Source: Actinomycetes bacterium
GTDB lineage: Bacteria > Actinomycetota > Acidimicrobiia > Acidimicrobiales > JAKAOS01
Length of the DNA stretch: 39,370 nucleotides
Direction: 5' to 3'
Assembly: GCA_021795215.1 (NCBI GenBank)
Contig: JAJYPS010000013.1
Location: 1 to 39,370 of the forward strand
This document shows positions 7,415-15,796 of this stretch, one piece after another (the first letter of the stretch is position 1; each line of letters begins with the position of its first letter). The translations under genes were made by a program, and so were the position numbers. The notes under the pieces are model-generated. The model was given only the letters and a program-made list of their open reading frames with translations, did no database searches and had not been told where the DNA came from.

Positions 7415-8371
7415 ATGGACATGGATACAGGTACTACTACGACGGCTACTACCACGGCAGCAACTAATGCGACAGCAGCTACCGAGAAGGCAGCTACCGA
7501 GAAGGCAGAGAGCGGGAGCATGAGACGGGAGCTGGGGGACAGGGAGGTCTTCGCAATCGGCCTGGGCGCCATGCCGATGTCGATAAGGGATCAGACGGAC
7601 GAGAAGCGCTCCATCCGGACGATCCATGCGGCGCTGGACGCCGGTGTGATGCTGATCGACACTGCGGACGCGTACAGTTCGGGACCCGACGACATCGGCC
7701 ACAACGAGCGCCTGGTGGCCAAGGCGCTAGCCACGTGGTCCGGTGACGGGAGCAACGTGATCGTGGCCACCAAGGGGGGCCACCTCCGGGCAGCAGATGG
7801 AAGTTGGCCGGTCGACGGGAGACCGGACCACCTGCGCGAGGCGTGCGAGGCCAGCCTGAAGGCTCTCGGGGTGGAGGCGATCGGCCTCTACCAGTTCCAC
7901 CGGCCTGATCCGCAGGTGCCGTACGCCGAGTCGGTCGGCACGCTGCGGGACCTGCTGGACGAAGGAAAGATCAGGATGGCGGGGATCTCGAACGCGAGTG
8001 TGGCGCAGATCGAGGAGGCGGCCCGGATCGTCCCTCTGGCCAGCGTGCAGAACGAGTTCTCCCCCGCTTTCCGCAGCTCGATCGAGGAGCTGTCCTACTG
8101 CGACAGGCGGGGCATAGCGTTCCTGCCCTGGAGCCCGCTGGGCGGGATGTCCCATGCCGGACAGCTCGGGGGGCGGCACGAGGCCTTCGCCCAGATCGCC
8201 GAGCAGCACGGGGTGTCCCCCCAGCAGGTCGCACTGGCATGGGAACTGGCCAAATCGCCAGTAGTGATACCGATACCCGGAGCCAGTAGGCCCGAGACGA
8301 TCCTGGACAGCGTGCAGGCGGTGAGGCTCACCTTGAACGAGTCGGAGCTGGCACTGCTCGACGCCGAGTAG
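7415..8371 (+). CDS. Aldo/keto reductase
   Basis: 318 residues from ATG 7415, which has GGAGGG 7 nt upstream. An NADPH-dependent oxidoreductase of the AKR (beta/alpha)8 fold. The catalytic tetrad is visible: Asp82 and Tyr87 (LIDTADAYSSG), Lys120 (VATKGGH) and His162 (YQFHRPDP). The C-terminal IPIPGASRPETI is the cofactor-phosphate region. The first ~35 residues are a low-complexity Thr/Ala/Asn/Glu tail containing a duplicated AATEK segment encoded by a 15-bp direct repeat; this is not part of the fold. If translation instead starts at ATG 7520 (MRRELGDREVF, with GGGAG just upstream) the protein would have a normal N-terminus. The substrate is unknown. Confidence 0.92.
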   Translation: MDMDTGTTTTATTTAATNATAATEKAATEKAESGSMRRELGDREVFAIGLGAMPMSIRDQTDEKRSIRTIHAALDAGVMLIDTADAYSSGPDDIGHNERLVAKALATWSGDGSNVIVATKGGHLRAADGSWPVDGRPDHLREACEASLKALGVEAIGLYQFHRPDPQVPYAESVGTLRDLLDEGKIRMAGISNASVAQIEEAARIVPLASVQNEFSPAFRSSIEELSYCDRRGIAFLPWSPLGGMSHAGQLGGRHEAFAQIAEQHGVSPQQVALAWELAKSPVVIPIPGASRPETILDSVQAVRLTLNESELALLDAE

Positions 8372-8427
8372 TTGACCGGCACCGGGCACCGAGCCGGAAG
8401 GGGCACGTGCCGCTGGCAGACTGACGT

Positions 8428-9609
8428 ATGAGGTCTGCTGCGCTACAGGGCCACCGCCGCAGCTCCAGCCGCCTGAGCCTGGTCGCCGCCATCGTGGTTG
8501 TGACTGCAGGGGTGCTGCCGGTGTTCCTGATGGGCGCCCTGGCGGTGGAGGTCCGCTCCTCTCTCTCGATCGGACCTGCACGTTTCGGAGCCGCGGTAGC
8601 GGTGTTCTACGTGGCGGCAGCGGTGACATCGGCGCCCGGTGGCCTTCTGGCGGAGCGGTGGGGGTCCACGACGGTGATGCGGCTGTCGGCGTCGCTCAGC
8701 CTGGTGTCCCTGGCGGGCATCGCCGTGGGAGCGTCGTCGTTCGTCGGAGCCGCCCTGGGAATGCTGGTGGCCGGGTTCGCGAACGGGCTGGGGCAGCCTG
8801 CGGCGAACCTCCTGTTGACGGAGTCCGTCGCAACAGGACGGAGGGGAACGGCTTTCGGCATCAAGCAGTCGGCCATCCCGATCGCCACGCTCCTGGCGGG
8901 GCTGGCAGTTCCCGCCGTCGCACTGACGGTCGGATGGAGGTGGGCGTTCGGGGCGTCGTGCCTCGTGCCGCTCACCGGCTGGGCACTGCTGAGACGCCGA
9001 GTGGCGGCAGTGCCGGGCGGCGGGAGCCCCGGCGGGAGCCAGAGCAGGCTGGCCATGAGGGCTCTCGTGATGCTGGCGGTGGGCGGGGGGCTCGGCTCCG
9101 CCGCAGGCAACTCGCTCGGCACGTTCCTGGTGATGTCGACCGTCGCAGACGGAGTGCACCCAGGAGTAGCCGGTCTGCTGTCGGCAGCTGGCAGCGGAGC
9201 GGGCCTGGTCAGCCGCCTGGCCTCGGGGGTGCTGGCCGACCGGCGCAGGGGCGGCCACCTATTGGTCGTGGCGGTCATGCTGACCGTAGGGTCGGCCGGC
9301 TTCCTGCTCCTCGCGAGCGGCTCGACCGCCCTGCTGCTTCCCGGAGCCCTGATCGCTTTCGCGGCCGGATGGGGCTGGAACGGCCTGTTCAACCTGGCCG
9401 TGGTCACGAGCCACCCACATGCCGCCGGCGCGGCGACGGGCGTCAGTCAGACGGGCGTGCTGGTCGGAGGTGCTGCTGGTCCGCTGCTGTTCGGTCTGGC
9501 GGTACAGCACGGCTCTTTCGCACTGGCGTGGAGCTGCACTTCGGCGGCGGTGCTACTGGCGTCGCTGGCACTACTGAGAGGACGATCCCTGTTGGCGCTG
9601 GCCGCCTGA
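8428..9609 (+). CDS. MFS transporter
   Basis: 393 residues, about twelve hydrophobic segments in two halves joined by a basic loop near 185-210 (RRRVAAVPGGGSPGGSQSR). The loop between TM2 and TM3 carries GGLLAERWGS, the family's G-x-L-a-D/E-R-x-G motif A. The equivalent in the second half is SGVLADRRRGG. It is a secondary transporter driven by a proton or sodium gradient; direction and substrate cannot be inferred. It starts 57 bp after the aldo/keto reductase on the same strand and may be co-transcribed. It ends 12 bp from the convergent recR stop. Confidence 0.9.
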   Translation: MRSAALQGHRRSSSRLSLVAAIVVVTAGVLPVFLMGALAVEVRSSLSIGPARFGAAVAVFYVAAAVTSAPGGLLAERWGSTTVMRLSASLSLVSLAGIAVGASSFVGAALGMLVAGFANGLGQPAANLLLTESVATGRRGTAFGIKQSAIPIATLLAGLAVPAVALTVGWRWAFGASCLVPLTGWALLRRRVAAVPGGGSPGGSQSRLAMRALVMLAVGGGLGSAAGNSLGTFLVMSTVADGVHPGVAGLLSAAGSGAGLVSRLASGVLADRRRGGHLLVVAVMLTVGSAGFLLLASGSTALLLPGALIAFAAGWGWNGLFNLAVVTSHPHAAGAATGVSQTGVLVGGAAGPLLFGLAVQHGSFALAWSCTSAAVLLASLALLRGRSLLALAA

Positions 9610-9621
9610 CGGTCGACGGCC

Positions 9622-10224
9622 TCAGTCGACAACTTCCCTCCTGCCGTCCAGCGCCCGTCCCAGCGTCAGCTCGTCGGCGTACTCCAAGTCGCCTCCGACC
9701 GGCAGACCGCTGGCAATGCGAGTGGTCCGCAGCCCCAGCGGAGCGAGCAGGCGGGCAAGGTACATGGCGGTAGCTTCTCCCTCCAAGTTGGGATTGGTGC
9801 AGAGGATGACCTCCTTCACCTCTTCCGGTTCGATCCGGGCCAGCAGCTCCCGTACCTTCAACTGGTCGGGCCCAACCCCCTCGATGGGACTTATGGCGCC
9901 GTGCAGCACGTGGTAGCGGCCCCTGAAAGCAGAGCTGCGCTCTACGGCAACGACGTCTCTGGGCTCCTCGACCACGCAGATGACTCCGGCTTCACGGCGG
10001 GAGTCCTCGCAGATGCCACAGAGGCCGCCGTCTTCCGCCAGGTCGAAGCAGCGGGAGCAGAACGTGGTCCGGTCCTTTGCGGTCACGATGGCAGCAGCCA
10101 GGCGGTCCACATCGGCCCGCTCCGCCTCCAGCAGCCAGAACGCGATCCGCTGCGCCGACTTCGGGCCGACTCCGGGCAGCCTGCCCAGCTCGTCGACCAA
10201 CTGCTGCACTGCCGGAGCGTACAT
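9622..10224 (-). CDS. recR: Recombination mediator RecR
   Basis: 200 residues, standard length. RecR with RecO/RecF loads RecA at single-strand gaps. The N-terminal helix-hairpin-helix segment is [20 protein letters not shown]. The zinc finger is Cys56, Cys59, Cys69 and Cys72 (FCSRCF, LCGIC). The Toprim domain starts with [14 protein letters not shown], and the C-terminus has [21 protein letters not shown]. It lies 34 bp downstream of dnaX on the same strand. The ybaB/ebfC gene that normally sits between them is absent. Confidence 0.97.
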   Translation of the reverse strand: MYAPAVQQLVDELGRLPGVGPKSAQRIAFWLLEAERADVDRLAAAIVTAKDRTTFCSRCFDLAEDGGLCGICEDSRREAGVICVVEEPRDVVAVERSSAFRGRYHVLHGAISPIEGVGPDQLKVRELLARIEPEEVKEVILCTNPNLEGEATAMYLARLLAPLGLRTTRIASGLPVGGDLEYADELTLGRALDGRREVVD

Positions 10225-10258
10225 ACGGCCCTAACGCCTCATCCCACGAGCACCAGGG

Positions 10259-12343
10259 TCACTGAAGCCCATCCGCCACCTCGGTGGCGCCGGGGAACGC
10301 CTGGATCAACCGCTCCTCCACCGTGCCGATGCCCTCCGGCTCTCCGACGAGGTCGTCCAAGTCGATCACTTCGTCCTCCAGGCCCGGATCAGGCGCCGAC
10401 CCCGACGTACCCTCCGTATCACCGCCAACTCCCGCTCCGGCGGCGGGTGGGCGGTCGGAGCCAAGTCGGCCGGGCTGCGAGGGAGGCCGCTGGCCCGAAT
10501 TGGCGCGGGAACGCTGGGGGCCGGTCCGGGAGCGGCCCGTGGACGAAGGAAGACCGGCCGGCCGGTCGACCACCAGACGCAGCGACAGCGGCACCCCGAA
10601 GTGGCTCCTGAGGGCGTTCTCGACTTCCGCCTGGCACGCCTCGCAGAATGCGCGGTGGGTCTCGTCCGGCAGGCCGAACGTCACGTCTGCACGGTCGGCC
10701 CCGACGAACCGGCCCGCCCGGAACCTGGCCCGCGCCCTTGGCGTCAGCGCTCCGAGAAGCTTGTCGCCCCACGCCAGCACCAGTTCCTCCCGGGTCGGCC
10801 AGGTGGCCGTGGCGGCGCTGCCGGTCGGCTCGACCTCGACGGTGCCGGTGCCGGGGCCGGGGCCGGTGCCGGTGCCGGTGCCGGTAGAAGGCGCACGTGA
10901 CGGGCGCAGATCGCCGAGGCCAGTGGGTGGAGGAAGGGGCTGTCCAGGTCCTCTCCCGGCATCCTCCCGCCGGGGTCCCTCCTGGTCGGTACGCCTTCGC
11001 GGAGGCGGTCCCAGCCGCCCGCGCAGGCTGCCGATACTCGGGGTCCCCCCCGGCGTCGGCATGTCAGCAGTCGGCATGTCAGCATTCGGCATGTCAGCAG
11101 TCGGCATGGCCGATACCGGCGACTGCGTCCTCTCGGCCGACATCGGTGGCGAACCGACGGTGAACCTCTCCGTTCGCCTCGTGCTCGATAGCTCCGCCAC
11201 TTGCTGCTCCAGCCGGGAAAGTCGTTGGAGCACGGGACCCAGTCCGTCCGGGGCGCCCCCCCCGGACGACCGAGGGAGGGCGGCCTCTCCGACTTGCGCC
11301 CCCTCGACGCTCCGGGCCAGGTCGAACAGCGCCAGCTCGAGCACCAGGCGGGGCTGGAGCGCCTCCCGCATCTCGACCTGGGCTCGTCCCAGCGTCTCCA
11401 TCGAACGGACGAGCCCCGGCAGCCCCATCCTCCTGGCGGGCGCTTCGGGCGGCTCGGGCGCTCCCGAAGCGAGCTCGGGGGCCACCATGCCTAGGAACGA
11501 TTGCCTCAGGGAGTCCACCACGTCCGCCGCGAGCCGCTGGGGGTCGCGGCCCGTTGCGACGGCAGCCGCTACTTGCCCGAGCACCCCTGCCGTGTCCCCG
11601 TCCGCTACCGCCGCTATCAGCCGGCTCACGTCGCCGACGTCCTCCCCCGGATCTCCGGTGAGGACCAGCTGGTCCAGCGCCGACAAGGTGTCCCGAGCCG
11701 ATCCACGACCCCGGCGCAGCGCAGCTTCGAGAAGCTGCTCCCCCGCGTCCAGCCCGGCGGCGACGTTCACTTCGTCCACCAGCTCCCGCAGGTCCGAACG
11801 ACCCAGCAGACGGAACTCGAAGTGCTGCGTACGGCTGCGGATCGTCGGCAGCACCTTGTGGGGGTCGGTCGTCGCCAGTACGAACACGACGTGCCCCGGC
11901 GGCTCTTCCAGCGTCTTCAGAAGAGCGTTGGAGGCGGCAGTGGAGAGCATGTGCACCTCGTCCACGATGTATACCTTCCAACGTCCGGGTGATCCGAGAG
12001 GTGCTCTGGCCACAAGCTCCCGCATCGCCTCCACGCCGTTGTGGGAAGCCGCGTCGAGCTCCTGGACGTCGAGCGAGCTGCCGGCCGTCACCGCGACACA
12101 GCTCTCACAGGACCCGCACGGCTCGCCTCCCTGTGCCGCCGTGCAGTTGAGCGCCTTGGCCAGGATCCTGGCAGCCGACGTCTTGCCGGTTCCCCTGGGT
12201 CCGCTGAAGAGGTAGGCGTGGCCGACCCGGCCCTCCCGCACGGCAGCCGTCAGCGCCGTCACGACATGAGGCTGGCCCCGCAGCTCCGCGAAGCGTTGGG
12301 GCCTGAACCGGCGATAGAGCGACTGGTACGGCTGGCCTCCCAC
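10259..12343 (-). CDS. dnaX: DNA polymerase III subunit gamma/tau
   Basis: About 694 residues. The ATPase that loads the beta clamp and couples the polymerase cores. Walker A GPRGTGKT (48-55), a zinc module of Cys67, 76, 79 and 82, Walker B/DEVHML near 128, sensor SRTQHFEF. After ~380 comes a long low-complexity Pro/Gly/Thr/Arg linker with two in-frame microsatellite-like stretches: ADMPT units (15-bp repeats near 11055-11108) and GT/GP dipeptides (10840-10885). A tau-type C-terminal domain (LVLAWGDKLLGALTPRARAR and on) follows. GTG 12343 puts YQSLYRRFRPQRF at the usual distance from the N-terminus, with TAGGCT 8 nt upstream. TTG 12352 with GAGG 7 nt upstream would add three residues. Confidence 0.96.
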   Translation of the reverse strand: MGGQPYQSLYRRFRPQRFAELRGQPHVVTALTAAVREGRVGHAYLFSGPRGTGKTSAARILAKALNCTAAQGGEPCGSCESCVAVTAGSSLDVQELDAASHNGVEAMRELVARAPLGSPGRWKVYIVDEVHMLSTAASNALLKTLEEPPGHVVFVLATTDPHKVLPTIRSRTQHFEFRLLGRSDLRELVDEVNVAAGLDAGEQLLEAALRRGRGSARDTLSALDQLVLTGDPGEDVGDVSRLIAAVADGDTAGVLGQVAAAVATGRDPQRLAADVVDSLRQSFLGMVAPELASGAPEPPEAPARRMGLPGLVRSMETLGRAQVEMREALQPRLVLELALFDLARSVEGAQVGEAALPRSSGGGAPDGLGPVLQRLSRLEQQVAELSSTRRTERFTVGSPPMSAERTQSPVSAMPTADMPNADMPTADMPTPGGTPSIGSLRGRLGPPPRRRTDQEGPRREDAGRGPGQPLPPPTGLGDLRPSRAPSTGTGTGTGPGPGTGTVEVEPTGSAATATWPTREELVLAWGDKLLGALTPRARARFRAGRFVGADRADVTFGLPDETHRAFCEACQAEVENALRSHFGVPLSLRLVVDRPAGLPSSTGRSRTGPQRSRANSGQRPPSQPGRLGSDRPPAAGAGVGGDTEGTSGSAPDPGLEDEVIDLDDLVGEPEGIGTVEERLIQAFPGATEVADGLQ
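10840..10885. repeat. 6-bp repeats inside dnaX
   Basis: Repeated GGTGCC / GGGGCC hexamers on the plus strand, encoding alternating Gly-Thr and Gly-Pro dipeptides in the tau linker. In-frame copy-number change would alter only linker length. Confidence 0.8.
11055..11108. repeat. 15-bp tandem repeats inside dnaX
   Basis: Three full copies of GTCGGCATGTCAGCA (11055, 11070, 11085 with one change) and a partial fourth. On the coding strand they give the pentapeptide ADMPT/ADMPN repeated in the linker. Confidence 0.85.
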
Positions 12344-12430
12344 GAGCGCCAAGCCTACGCCTCGGCACTCCGCCAGGACGCCTATCCCGAACGGGCCCCG
12401 CCGCCCGGTGCCCGGTGCGACGGCCAGGCT

Positions 12431-12525
12431 GGCTGCGGCACACTCCAGGGCCCGCTGAGAGCTGCTGCCTTCCGGCCCTGACTCGGTTCACGGGTTGGTG
12501 TTGCGCAGGGCCCAGCCGCCGCACG
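12431..12525 (-). ncRNA. ffs: Signal recognition particle RNA (4.5S-like, bacterial small type)
   Basis: On the minus strand the sequence has GTGAACC, then GTCAGGGCCGGAAGGCAGCAG, the conserved helix-8 tip with the GGAA tetraloop and asymmetric loop that bind Ffh. GGGCCC arms on both sides of the tip can pair, and TGCGGC near 12520 can pair with GCCGCA near 12435 to close the hairpin. Its place next to dnaX and a tRNA-Ser matches many actinobacteria. Core position is certain; the ends are set only by pairing and may be off by ~10 nt. Confidence 0.88.
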
Positions 12526-12567
12526 AGGCACCGGCACCGCTGTGGCCACGATAGCCTGACCCGTCCG

Positions 12568-12652
12568 GGAGGGGTGCGAGAGCGGCCGAATCGGCACGAT
12601 TGGAAATCGTGTGTGGCGCAAGTCACCGTGGGTTCGAATCCCACCCTCTCCG
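12568..12652 (+). tRNA. tRNA-Ser (anticodon GGA)
   Basis: 85-nt class II tRNA. Acceptor GGAGGGG pairs with CCTCTCC (one G-T). The anticodon loop TTGGAAA gives anticodon GGA, reading UCC/UCU. There is a long variable arm, and a T-arm GTGGG-TTCGAAT-CCCAC. The discriminator is G12652, and CCA is not encoded. It is divergent from the SRP RNA gene. Confidence 0.96.
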
Positions 12653-12717
12653 CTCGGCCGGCCGGCCAACCAGATATTCGCCCGGTGAGCCCTGCGGGCA
12701 CGTCCTGACTGTCGACG

Positions 12718-12738
12718 TCGGCGGCCATCTTCCGCCGA
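12718..12738. terminator. Hairpin between tRNA-Ser and the convergent Old Yellow Enzyme gene
   Basis: Perfect 7-bp stem TCGGCGG / CCGCCGA with a 7-nt loop, lying between the tRNA end and the minus-strand stop at 12779. A weak T-poor terminator candidate for either direction. Confidence 0.45.
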
Positions 12739-12778
12739 ATCACGGAAGCGCAATTGCCGAGGCGTGTCGATCGCCCGC

Positions 12779-13855
12779 TCAGTCGAGCAGCACGCCCTGC
12801 GCCCTGCCGTACTGGACCGGCCCCTCCACCTTGTCGCCCAGGCGCTTCAGTGCGTGGCGGGCCCAGTAGGGGTCGGCGAGCATTCCCCTGGCTACAAACA
12901 CGGCGTCGGCCGCTCCCGAGGCGAGCGCAGCCTCAGCGGTCGCGGGGTCGTGCAGCATCCCCACGGCTGCCGTCGGAACCTCGGCCCCCTCCCGCACCCG
13001 GTGCGCAAGTGGCACCTGGTAGCCCGGTCCGACGGGTATCTCCGCGTCGGGGATCATCCCCCCGCTGGAGCAGTCGACCAGGTCCGCGCCCTGCTGTCTC
13101 AGCATCGCCGACACTTCGACCGCTTCCTCCAGGTTGAACCCGCCCCTCTCGTCGGCCCAGTCGGTGCACGACAGCCGGACGAAGAGCGGCATCCTGTCGG
13201 GCAGCACCTCCCTGACCGCCCGGGCCACCTGGAGGGGAAACCTGGACCGACCGGCCAGGTCACCGCCGAGAGCGTCCGACCGCCTGTTCGCTAATGGGGA
13301 CAGGAAACTGTGCAGCAGGTAGCCGTGCGCCATGTGCAGCTCCACGACTTCGAAGCCGCACTCCACGGCCAGCCGGGCCGACCGGACGAAGTCCAGCTCG
13401 ACCTTCTCCAAGTCGGCATCGGACATGGTCCGCGGTGCGGGGAAGTCCCCGAAAGGCACCTCGGACGGTCCTACCGTCTCCCATGCGGCTTCGGCCCGCA
13501 GCGGCCCTCCGCCGTCCCACGGCCTCTCCGCACTCGCCTTCCGGCCGGCATGACCAAGCTGGATACCGGCCACGGCACCCTGACGACCGACGAAGTCGAT
13601 TATGGGAGCAAACGCCTCGGCGTGACGCTCGCTCCACAACCCCGTGTCGCCCGGACTGATACGACCCTCGGGAGACACCGCTGTCGCCTCGGCCATCACC
13701 AGGCCGGCTCCCCCCACCGCACGAGAGCCCAGGTGCACCAGGTGCCAGTCGTTGGGCAGACCGCCGTCCGCCGAGTACTGGCACATCGGCGAGGTCCACG
13801 CCCTGTTCCGGAAAGAGACGCCACGAAGGACAAACGGTTCGCTTAGCAACGACAT
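12779..13855 (-). CDS. NADH:flavin oxidoreductase / Old Yellow Enzyme (YqjM/NamA type)
   Basis: 358 residues. An FMN-containing ene-reductase that reduces activated C=C bonds with NAD(P)H. The N-terminus has SPMCQYSA with Cys25 and Tyr27, equivalent to the flavin-tuning Cys26 and Tyr28 of Bacillus YqjM, which mark the thermophilic-like subgroup. IQLGHAGRKAS, HMAHGYLLHSFLSP with substrate-binding His174 and His177, and GMLHDPATAEAAL (FMN phosphate region) are present. ATG 13855 gives the conserved LFxPFxLRGVxFRNR-type start, but no clear ribosome-binding site or -10 box precedes it. Physiological substrate unknown. Confidence 0.95.
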   Translation of the reverse strand: MSLLSEPFVLRGVSFRNRAWTSPMCQYSADGGLPNDWHLVHLGSRAVGGAGLVMAEATAVSPEGRISPGDTGLWSERHAEAFAPIIDFVGRQGAVAGIQLGHAGRKASAERPWDGGGPLRAEAAWETVGPSEVPFGDFPAPRTMSDADLEKVELDFVRSARLAVECGFEVVELHMAHGYLLHSFLSPLANRRSDALGGDLAGRSRFPLQVARAVREVLPDRMPLFVRLSCTDWADERGGFNLEEAVEVSAMLRQQGADLVDCSSGGMIPDAEIPVGPGYQVPLAHRVREGAEVPTAAVGMLHDPATAEAALASGAADAVFVARGMLADPYWARHALKRLGDKVEGPVQYGRAQGVLLD

Positions 13856-13965
13856 GTCGGGATCAACACGTCAAGAGCGGATGTTGTTCCTTGTCCCGCT
13901 CCCTGCCTACAGCCCCCCGGCGTTCCCAATCAGGCAGCGTTCTCCAGGCGGTCGAGGCCGACCTG

Positions 13966-14916
13966 TCAGAACCAGTCGCCGCCGTCCTGGTTGCCCCAGC
14001 CGCCGTCGTCGTCTCCGCCGAAACCTCCTCCGAACCCGCCGCCGAAGATCTCCCTGGCGATCTCGCCTCCGATGATCCCGCCCAGGATGCCCCCGCCGAT
14101 GCCTCCGAACCCGCCGCGGCGGCGTTGTGCGATCTGGGGATAGGCAGCGATCAGCGACCCGAGGAACGACTGGTTCGCAGGCGAATCCTCCTGCGCTCGG
14201 CGAACCCGCTGAGGGATGTCCGCGATGGACGGCATCGCCAGGATCTGGCCCAGGTAGAAGTAGCTCTCCGCGGCGTGCTTCAGGTTGGCCTCGATCGCCT
14301 CGTGAACTTTCTGGGGCGCCGGACCATCCAATGCGCCCCACAACCCGTTCGCATAGTCCGCCGCGGAAGCCGCTTCCGCGGCTCCCTGCGCCACCACTTC
14401 ACGGGCGTGGCCATCAGCCGGACCGAGCTCGTAACCGGCCATCACGCCCTCCGTCTGCTCCCGGAACCTGGCGACTGCGCTCCTGAGTGCCAGAAGATGG
14501 GCGGAAGGACAGGGCTCCACCTCGACCCACTCGGGCAGCACCACCGGCAACGGTACGTCGAGGCGGTAGCCGGGGTTCGCCTTGGCTGCGCGAGCCTTCG
14601 CCATCCATCCCTGGACCGGCTCGTAGAAGTCGGTCACCTGCTGTGCCGTCACCGGTGGCACGAAATGGGCCGTCGAGGGGTCCACCTGCTCGTCCGCGTC
14701 CAGCATCTCGTCCCCCAGCACCTGCAGGGCGAATGCCACCCAGCCCGCCAGCAGCGCTGCACGCACGTTCTGATGCTCTGCAGCCTGGGACCGAAGCTGG
14801 TCGAGCTCCAGCACGTACTCGTACACTCCCGCACCGGCTGCCTTGTACGGGTCCAGTCCGTCCCGAGACACCTCGCCGTGCGTTGCCGCCTTCAGCTTCT
14901 CCCGCCAGGTCGACAT
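13966..14916 (-). CDS. Hypothetical protein with a Gly-rich, Asp-rich C-terminal tail
   Basis: 316 residues from ATG 14916, with GGAGGGGG 6 nt upstream. Residues 1-260 look mostly helical and soluble (many Ala/Glu/Arg), with no motif I recognise. Residues ~262-300 are glycine-rich and hydrophobic (GGFGGIGGGILGGIIGGEIA, then REIFGGGFGGGFGG), followed by DDDGGWGNQDGGDWF. Such Gly-rich segments with an acidic/aromatic end can be membrane-associating or a sorting/assembly tail. No signal peptide is seen. Function unknown; neighbours give no clue. Confidence 0.75.
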   Translation of the reverse strand: MSTWREKLKAATHGEVSRDGLDPYKAAGAGVYEYVLELDQLRSQAAEHQNVRAALLAGWVAFALQVLGDEMLDADEQVDPSTAHFVPPVTAQQVTDFYEPVQGWMAKARAAKANPGYRLDVPLPVVLPEWVEVEPCPSAHLLALRSAVARFREQTEGVMAGYELGPADGHAREVVAQGAAEAASAADYANGLWGALDGPAPQKVHEAIEANLKHAAESYFYLGQILAMPSIADIPQRVRRAQEDSPANQSFLGSLIAAYPQIAQRRRGGFGGIGGGILGGIIGGEIAREIFGGGFGGGFGGDDDGGWGNQDGGDWF

Positions 14917-14982
14917 GGCACACCCCCTCCGGCCCGCGACGGGCCGTCGTCCACTCTACGGCGGCTCACCCGCGCACTTGCT

Positions 14983-15019
14983 CGGACAATTTGAAGTAGC
15001 CCGGACAACTTGAAGTAGA
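14983..15019. repeat. Direct repeat upstream of the hypothetical gene
   Basis: CGGACAATTTGAAGTAGC (14983-15000) and CGGACAACTTGAAGTAGA (15002-15019), 16 of 18 identical and one helical turn class apart (19-bp period). It lies between the start of the minus-strand gene at 14916 and the toxin stop at 15091. Could be a double operator or the remnant end of a mobile element. Nothing else is seen in the 174-bp gap. Confidence 0.6.
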
Positions 15020-15090
15020 ACGACGCTGAAGCAGGCGCACTGCGCTCGAGCTCTCCAGCGTCACGTCAGAGGCCCGTCGAGGCCGCGGAT

Positions 15091-15420
15091 TCAGTCGGAA
15101 CAGTCCACTGCGACTGCCAGTGCAGCACATACTTCCCGCATGCGGGCGTCGCTCAACCGGCCGAGCCGAGACACCAGGACGGCCACTGAAACACTCTCCA
15201 CCGAGTCCAGATTGACGGCCGAACGAAGCGGGACGGGCTCTTCCTCTGCCTCGAGGATCACTTCGCTGACGAGCCCGCGAACAGTCGTCGTGCATGGAGC
15301 AACAAGTGCCCGCCGATGCCGGGGGATCACAGCGTCGCGAGAGAGCACGACGACTGGGCGGCGCCCGATTTCTGGCATCTCGCACCACCAGATCTCTCCT
15401 CGCTGAGGTACGGCCTTCAC
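15091..15420 (-). CDS. MazF/PemK-type toxin (endoribonuclease)
   Basis: 109 residues. The N-terminus [20 protein letters not shown] is typical of the PemK/MazF SH3-like barrel (RGEIWW, then [10 protein letters not shown]). MazF enzymes cut single-stranded mRNA at short sequences when not bound by antitoxin. The GTG start overlaps the antitoxin TGA (GTGA), as expected for a coupled toxin-antitoxin operon. The sequence [11 protein letters not shown] supplies the usual Thr/Arg-rich active-site region. Target sequence cannot be predicted. Confidence 0.9.
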   Translation of the reverse strand: MKAVPQRGEIWWCEMPEIGRRPVVVLSRDAVIPRHRRALVAPCTTTVRGLVSEVILEAEEEPVPLRSAVNLDSVESVSVAVLVSRLGRLSDARMREVCAALAVAVDCSD

Positions 15421-15653
15421 GTCGCGCCGGCAGCCCGCCGGAACGACGCCAGATCACCCCAGGCGTCGGGTTCGTCGAGTGGGTGGCGATCATATGCCTC
15501 ATACGAGGCATCCAGCTCGGACGAACGATGCTGAGTGAGTAGGGCGGCTAGAGCTGCATCCACCAGCGCAGCGTCGTTGACGTCCGGACGGGCGCTTCGC
15601 GCCTTCTCGAGGAGCGTGGAGTCCACTGTCGTGCTCAAGCGTATGCGAGCCAT
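15417..15653 (-). CDS. Antitoxin of the MazF-type pair (ribbon-helix-helix-like)
   Basis: 78 residues from ATG 15653. [20 protein letters not shown] is a beta-strand followed by helix, as in ribbon-helix-helix antitoxins. The C-terminal half ([20 protein letters not shown]) is acidic and probably wraps the toxin. Such antitoxins usually repress their own promoter as a dimer. A longer start (MLWHDRG, 15674) is possible but the extension is not conserved-looking. First gene of the pair. Confidence 0.85.
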   Translation of the reverse strand: MARIRLSTTVDSTLLEKARSARPDVNDAALVDAALAALLTQHRSSELDASYEAYDRHPLDEPDAWGDLASFRRAAGAT

Positions 15654-15796
15654 GCCACGATCATGCCACAACACCGTGGAGAGGCAGCGTCCCTGCGACT
15701 CAGGCGGGCACTTCCCCTGATTGCCAATCGCCGCTCGAACCGCTCCCTGACAGCTTCCCCGAAGCCCCCGTGCAGCACTGGTGCCATCATGGGTGG

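Noticed and set aside
10284-12215. Long plus-strand frame opposite dnaX
   Set aside because: Antisense to an unmistakable dnaX; Ser/Arg/Pro-rich translation without domains.
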